From Lepus europaeus (taxonomy: Eukaryota; Chordata; Mammalia; Lagomorpha; Leporidae), in assembly GCF_033115175.1 (NCBI RefSeq), contig NC_084828.1:33044388-33108387 (forward strand): DNA of 64,000 bases, in the 5' to 3' direction. Below are positions 58,469-64,000 of this stretch, one piece after another. Numbering within the stretch: the stretch's first letter is position 1; every line of letters starts with the position of its first letter. Below the pieces are notes generated by a model that worked only from the letters and a program-made list of their open reading frames with translations, was not told the DNA's origin and made no database searches. Position numbers and translations under genes: made by a program.

Positions 58469-58534
58469 GATGTACATACTGAAAAACTATGCAGGAATTT
58501 AAAAAAAAATTTCCAACAAAATAAAAACTACTTG

Positions 58535-58740
58535 ATTTCATTTTTTTGTTTGTTATATAGTTTTATTTAATAAATGTGAATTCACAAAGTGCAACTTTTG
58601 TATTGTTGTGGCTTCCCCCCCCAACCTCCCTCCCTCCCGTGGCTCTCCCCTCTCCCACTCCCTCTCCCAATCCCGCCATTCATCAAGTTTCATTTTCAAT
58701 TACCTTCATATACTGAAGATCAACTTAGTATATACTAAGC
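58535..58740 (-). mobile_element. L1 3' end, antisense, lagomorph type
   Basis: TTTTATTTAATAAATGTGA, GTGGCTTCCCCCCCC, CCTCCCTCCCTCCCGTG and AAGTTTCATTTTCAATTACC. Shares layout with 20820-20990. Confidence 0.65.
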
Positions 58741-59084
58741 AAGGATTTGATTTCATTTTTTCATGAAATTTTTTGAATCATCCTTATATTTTCACTAATA
58801 TATTCCTGGCATCTGAAAGATACTTAGCACACACACAAGAAAATCCTGTATGCTATTCAAATTTTAATAGTGGCTAAAAATTACCTTCTCCTAGTCAGGT
58901 TCATTGGTCTCCAAAGTAAAGTGCCTTCTTTTTCATGCTTCCAGGCAAAAAAATGTATACACCTATACATACAATCAAAATTTTGGTTTGCAATTGTTTG
59001 TATAGATCATTTATCTACTGCTTTAGTCCAAGAGCACTTCAAAGCCAAAGGGGATGTAATATTTATTGTTCAGTTGGAGATGCT

Positions 59085-59395
59085 TATTATTGTCTGGGTA
59101 GGTTTTCTGCTGCTGTAACACAATGCCAAGGAGTCATGGATATACAAGAAAAGATTGTGTGAGGATCTTCACAGAAGGAAGAGGAGAAGAAAGGCAGCAA
59201 GGAAAATAGAAGAAGCTAAATTCATCTTCAGTCTCAGGAACACACTCCAGTGATAACTAACCCAACCCATCAATAAAGGCATTCTGTTATCTTCTCTATT
59301 CCTAGCCTAATCACCCCTTAAAGGTTCTGCCACATAATATTTTTACATCAGTTATTTTCTAGCATGAATTGTGTGGGATACATTCAAACATAGTA
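59085..59395 (+). mobile_element. MaLR-like LTR relic
   Basis: GTCTGGGTAGGTTTTCTGCT and TGCTGTAACACAATGCC at the left, then AGCCTAATCACCCCTTAAAG and CATTCAAACATAGTACC at the right. Confidence 0.5.
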
Positions 59396-59399
59396 CCGA

Positions 59400-60380
59400 T
59401 GAACTGATTTTTAACTCTGAGAGTGACTTGTAGTCACAGAAATATAGGTGAAGACCTAAACTGTCACATTCTTTGAATTGTGCCTGTCACATCTCAATCT
59501 ATAGCTAACTTTATTTTTTTTTAAAGCAAGGAAGTGGGATTGTATATATTTAGAAACTGGTTAAATAATGAGATAGACCAAACCTTTCAGTTCCCTGAAC
59601 TATCTGCCTAAAGCAAAGCATTCTTTATCCAAAGGTACCATATAAAAACGCATTAAAGTTTAATTTCTTTTTCATGCTAATGACATAAGGTAGAATTCTA
59701 TAGAGCATAAGGTAAAAAAAATCAACTTTTATGAGTAAGACGTACAACATATTGTCACAAGAGGGCACTGTTTTAACATGAATTGCTTTTAAACAGCAGA
59801 CATTTCTTCATTTTTCAAGGCAGTTATTTTCATCCACATAATTAAAAAAGAATAAAACAAAAAAAGCATTTAAGCAGATATTTTGTTCTATGCATATTAT
59901 TTCTGTTTATTATTGCTAATCGAAAGTATTAATCCATATGAAGAATGTGCCTGAATATCCATTTAGAAAGATGGATTTACTTAGTTGATAGCTTTTGAAT
60001 TTCAGGGTTTTACATTTCACTGAGTTGAGTGCCAAAATTCTGACATAACCATGTGTGAGTCACATCTGATCTGGCCCAAATTCTAGTCAAGCAAAGGCAA
60101 GTCCAATATACAAGAACTTGGGGCAAATTAATGTCGCAAGATTCTATGTTTCAAATTCTCAACCTCCTAAGTGCCATAGAGGCATGAGCTATTTGGAGAT
60201 TTTGGGAAAGAATAAGTTGCATGATGTGTTTTGTTGTGTGGGCTGCTCTTGATCTCTAAGATAACTTATACACAGGGTACTCTCAGGCCAGAGGCTCCAG
60301 CAACCCTCTCTGGGAAGTGATTGCCCCTCAATTGAGTAGAGCCACCTGTTCAAAAGGTAATGTTCTTATCCAGGGTCAGC
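59400..60380. other. Intergenic, nothing recognised
   Basis: AT-rich to 60000, then more balanced composition. No supported feature. Confidence 0.3.
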
Positions 60381-60389
60381 TCACAATAC

Positions 60390-61255
60390 TCTAACCGCAT
60401 GATCTCCACATGGACCCAATGGGGATTTCTGTGTTACTGAATTGGAAACTGCTCAGGTGGTGCCTGGCTCTCTGTGATTACACTAACCCACCCTCAACGC
60501 AGGTGCTTTTTTTAATGCCATCTTACCCATATGAATTACTAACAGTTGCTGGCAGCAACCAACAAAGGTTCAACTCCCTTGTGTGGTTTACAGAGCCTGT
60601 ATTTTAGCCGCCTGGCTCCTCCTCTCCACAGCTGGGCACGCTCTTCTCCCATCTGTGTGTTACATTCTCTTCCCAGTGTCCAAGATGAGCCCTGACCTAA
60701 GGCAGGAGGACTTCGTGGAGCTTGCATGGAAGACTTATTTATTTTTAAAAAGATTTTATTTATTTATTTTGAGAGGTAGAGTCACAGACAGTGAGAGAGA
60801 GAGACAGAGAGAAAGGTCTTCCTTCCGTTGGTTCACTCCCTAAATGGCAGCAACGGCCGGAGCTGCGCTGATCCGAAGCCAGGTGCCAGGTGCTTCTTCC
60901 TGGTCTCCCATGCAGGTGAGGAGCCCAAGCACTTGGGCCATCTTCTACTGCTATCACAGGCCACAGCAGAGAGTGGGATTGGAAGAGGAGCAGCTGGGAC
61001 TAGAACCTGCTTCCATATGGGATGCTGCCGCCCCAGGCAGAGGATTAACCTACTGTGCCACAGTGCTGGCCCGGAAGACTTATTTTTGATTCAAAGCAGA
61101 TGGCTTTATTCTAAATGTAATCATGGGACACACGCCTTGTTTCCAGCCCCATGCTTCTTTCCTCCACTCCTCTCTACCTTGAAATCCCCTCAATCTTGTG
61201 GTGAGTAAAGCGTCTTCTTGGCTTAAATCTGTGTTTCTGAGTTTGTGTTTTGGTA
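60390..61255 (+). mobile_element. Possible solo LTR split by a CSINE
   Basis: The 3' part GTGAGTAAAGCGTCTTCTTG and AAATCTGTGTTTCTGAG resembles the R/U5 end of a retroviral-type LTR, and the left part is GC-richer than its surroundings. The CSINE 60741-61072 interrupts it. No genes. Low confidence. Confidence 0.3.
60741..61072 (-). mobile_element. CSINE, antisense
   Basis: TTTTGAGAGGTAGAGTCACA to CACAGTGCTGGCCC. Perfect 13-bp duplication GGAAGACTTATTT at 60728-60740 and 61073-61085. Confidence 0.92.
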
Positions 61256-62234
61256 ATTAGCTCAGGAGTCCTGTTATTCTTACTACCTTGAATGCTCAGA
61301 ATAAGTCTTCTAGCTTTGGCTTCTCCTGAATCTTTGAATTATAAACCGTCATAATACCCTATTTGTTCCTAAGATTGCATCTCTATTTTCTTCTTGCTTG
61401 TTTTCTTCCACTCTCTGAGTTTTCAAAGTATTGACTATTTGACATGCTCTCTTGGGGGATGGTGACTTCCTGTGTGTAATAGAATTTTTGCATCTTGCAT
61501 GTCATTTGCAATCCTTTTGTCTTGAATGTGTTTGAAATAGATTTAATCCCTAGTACTTGCCAACAGCAAGGATATTCCCTCAGACCTTGAAAGCCTAACA
61601 GTCTCCTAGCACGTGTCTGGTGCCGCGTGTCCACGTGCAAAGCCCAGCACTTTCCTATTTGCCCTGCTCGTTGATTTATCCACCAAATTCCTTTGCTTGT
61701 ATCTCAGAAGCAGCCCAATCAATTGCAGGATTGCGGTAAGCTGTGCAGTAAGCCTGCCTTATACATGGAATTATAATGGAATAGGGGCAGAGCAAAACTG
61801 TTTTTTTTTTTTTTTCATTTCTGACAGGGATTTAATAGTTGGTGAGTTCTGCGGGTGATGTTTCTTTTCCAAGTGAGGGAAGTACTATTTGTTCCCTTTT
61901 GTTGTCTTGTTGTTATTTCAATAGAACATTTTAGATGTCTCTTGACTTCTGTAATGAACAAGTGCTCTCAAAAGACTTCGAGGATTTGCCTAGAACTCTA
62001 AGGAACATGTTTATTCCAAAAAAAATTTTCATAAAGATATATTGCCTGTTTTAATTTAACCATGCATTTTAAATACATATGTTAGCTTGAATGCTTTATA
62101 ACCATTTTACAAAATAAGAATAAGAGTCTGGGAATACACCGAAAAGATCCACTGTCCATTGATGTAACAGAATCATAACCTTGTTGTTTTATTTGGCTAT
62201 GGATGACAATGCCTAGGATGGAGGAGAAAGCAGT
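61256..62234. other. Intergenic, nothing recognised
   Basis: T run at about 61800-61815. No supported feature. Confidence 0.3.
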
Positions 62235-62243
62235 CCATTTCTT

Positions 62244-62584
62244 TTTTTTTTTTTTTGACAGACAGAGTGGACAGTGAGAGAGAGAGACAGAGAGAAAGGT
62301 CTTCCTTTTGCCGTTGGTTCACCCTCCAATGGCCGCCGCGGTAGGCGCGCTGCAGCCGGCGCACCGCGCTGTTCCGATGGCAGGAGCCAGGTGCTTCTCC
62401 TGGTCTCCCATGGGGTGCAGGGCCCAAGCACTTGGGCCATCCTCCACTGCACTCCCGGGCCACGGCAGAGAGCTGGCCTGGAAGGGGGGCAACCGGGATA
62501 GAATCCGGCGCCCCAACCGGGACTAGAACCCGGTGTGCCTGCGCCACAAGGCTGAGGATTAGCCTAGTGAGCCGTGGCGCCGGC
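62244..62584 (-). mobile_element. CSINE, young, antisense
   Basis: Poly-T, TTGACAGACAGAGTGGACAG, GC-rich body ending GTGGCGCCGG. Perfect duplication CCATTTCTT at 62235-62243 and 62585-62593. Confidence 0.92.
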
Positions 62585-62599
62585 CCATTTCTTCACCAG

Positions 62600-63740
62600 G
62601 CACTTGAGTTTCAAAGCCCAGCTTAAGACATAGAGCAATTTGGAACTGTGCCTGAGAAGTAGTTGTCCTCCTGGATTCTTGAAGTTAAGTTACAGGAGAG
62701 AGAAAAGTCACAGAGGAAAGCAAAGATGGCTGGGATATGGATGGCTAGTACCTGTTCTCACTCGAGGCTGAGCCTCGTGTTGGGGAGGTGGATTCTTAGG
62801 TACAGGATTGGGTCCACGAACAGTGGTAAAAAGCAGGATTCTGGAGTTCTGCCCTACCGGCTCATGCAGCAGCAAAGAAAGGACTGGGAGAGGCTGGAAG
62901 CGTGTTATAGCCAAAGGAAGACTCTTTGTGACCCAAGGGCGACAAGCGAGGATTCTCCTGAGGCTTTGGATGCGTTGCGTTGCCAAGAGCTGACCTGAAG
63001 AGGCATTGTGGTTGTGCTTGGGGCAAAGAGCATACAGAACTGAATTTTGCATAGGTTGATTACTGAAGACTCATTAGGAGTAAACGTATCTCGGTTATTA
63101 ATCCTTGTGGCCGCCTGTTCCTCACTGTAAAATCTTAGCATTAAACAGCAGTTCCTCCCTAGACCATAGAATCTAGAATCAATGCTTAGGGACAGGGTGG
63201 GGGAGAATCTGAATTGAGACTTTCATTTTTTTTTACCCAGTGGCTATGTACACAATTCATATATACATCAGGCACTGTCATCAAATTGTTAACACCTTGC
63301 AGCAATTTTTAGCCTTGTAACTAAGAAGAAGTAACATTCTCAGTAAAGTGATTCTTACTATTAGAAACATCAAATGATGGGAAATATCACAGTGTGCTGA
63401 ATCAGTTGTAAACATGCAACACATTTTGTACTCATCCCCCTAAATTGGTCCCATAGATACAGTTAATCTTCATATAGATACATTGGAATTTGTATTTAAA
63501 CTGGTAAGATTTTAAAATCTGTTTTAATTCCTGATAGGAAAACTCATACTATCTCAACAATTTTCAGTCTAAAATATGAGTATTTTAATGCACTTTTTAG
63601 TTTCATTTTATTTTATCTTATACCAAAAGAAAAGCTCATTGTGTTCTACACTCAAAGAACTGAAATAAAATGATTAAAATAAAATGTAGATAGTATATCA
63701 GTAAGATATTATATGAAATAGCATTGAAAAGGTATCTGTG
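62600..63740. other. Intergenic, unassigned, with a GC-richer patch
   Basis: 62690-63000 is richer in GC than its surroundings and holds a plus-strand frame of 91 codons from an ATG at 62725 to 62998. No domain recognised. Confidence 0.3.
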
Positions 63741-64000
63741 ATGGGCTTTATATGTAGTGGTTAAGACAATACTTTGAATGCCTGTATCATATATTGGTGT
63801 GTCTGGGTTTTAGTCCCAGCTCTGCTTCCATATCTAGCTTCCTGCTAATGAGAGCACCCTGGTGGGCAGCAGATGATGGCTCAGGCACTTGGGTCCCTGC
63901 CACCTCTATGGGAAACACAGATTGAATTCCTAACTCCTGGCTTCAGCTTTTCCCAGCTCTTATAATTCTGGCAATTGGAGAGTGAACCAGCAGATGAGAT
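63741..64000 (+). mobile_element. Old CSINE-related SINE, sense, cut by the window end
   Basis: TTTATATGTAGTGGTTAAGA, GGGTTTTAGTCCCAGCTC, AGCAGATGATGGCTCAGG and GGAGAGTGAACCAGCAGATG. The CT-rich end and tail lie beyond 64000. Confidence 0.75.

Noticed and set aside
1..64000. CRISPR arrays, tRNA or rRNA genes, bacterial operons, retroviral coding genes
   Set aside because: None seen. The tRNA-like boxes belong to SINEs, the regularly repeated text is SINE or microsatellite, and the LTRs found lack internal genes.

Overview
The window is nuclear DNA from a mammal, almost certainly a leporid and most likely the European rabbit. The main evidence is about three dozen copies of one tRNA-derived SINE of the CSINE (rabbit C-repeat) type. 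Several have near-intact bodies, A-rich tails and well-preserved target-site duplications. Older layers of L1, L2-like, MIR, MaLR LTR and mariner relics match an ordinary AT-rich mammalian intron/intergenic landscape. I saw no bacterial, phage, plasmid or CRISPR features.

The only gene I can support is LIPI (lipase member I, membrane-associated phosphatidic-acid-selective phospholipase A1 beta), on the + strand. Nine coding exons lie between 3948 and 41469, all with AG/GT borders and matching phases. They join into an intact reading frame of 445 codons plus stop. This corresponds to residues 16-460 of a 460-residue lipase, so only the first coding exon (signal peptide) is missing, probably upstream of the window. 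The catalytic Ser, Asp and His, the 12-residue lid typical of this PLA1 subgroup and the cysteines are all present.

Layout: 1-3947 is sequence 5' of exon 2, probably intron 1, with L1 fragments. 3948-41469 is LIPI exons 2-10 with introns full of repeats: a nested inverted SINE pair in intron 3, an L1-derived relic and a SINE in intron 4, an antisense L1 split by a SINE in intron 7, a dense SINE cluster in introns 7-8, and a near full-length mariner relic, an old L1 and a solo MaLR LTR in intron 9. The 3' UTR runs to about 41.95 kb. From 42 to 64 kb I see no gene, only SINEs, MaLR/L2/MIR relics, a DNA-transposon relic and unassigned sequence.

I found no new biological system. The points most worth checking are the antisense CSINE tails that create strong splice-acceptor-like sites inside LIPI introns, inverted SINE pairs that could make editable double-stranded RNA or favour exon circularisation, a 137-bp segment duplicated into the body of an old SINE, and the mariner relic. 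All repeat family names come from recalled consensus patterns, without a database search.
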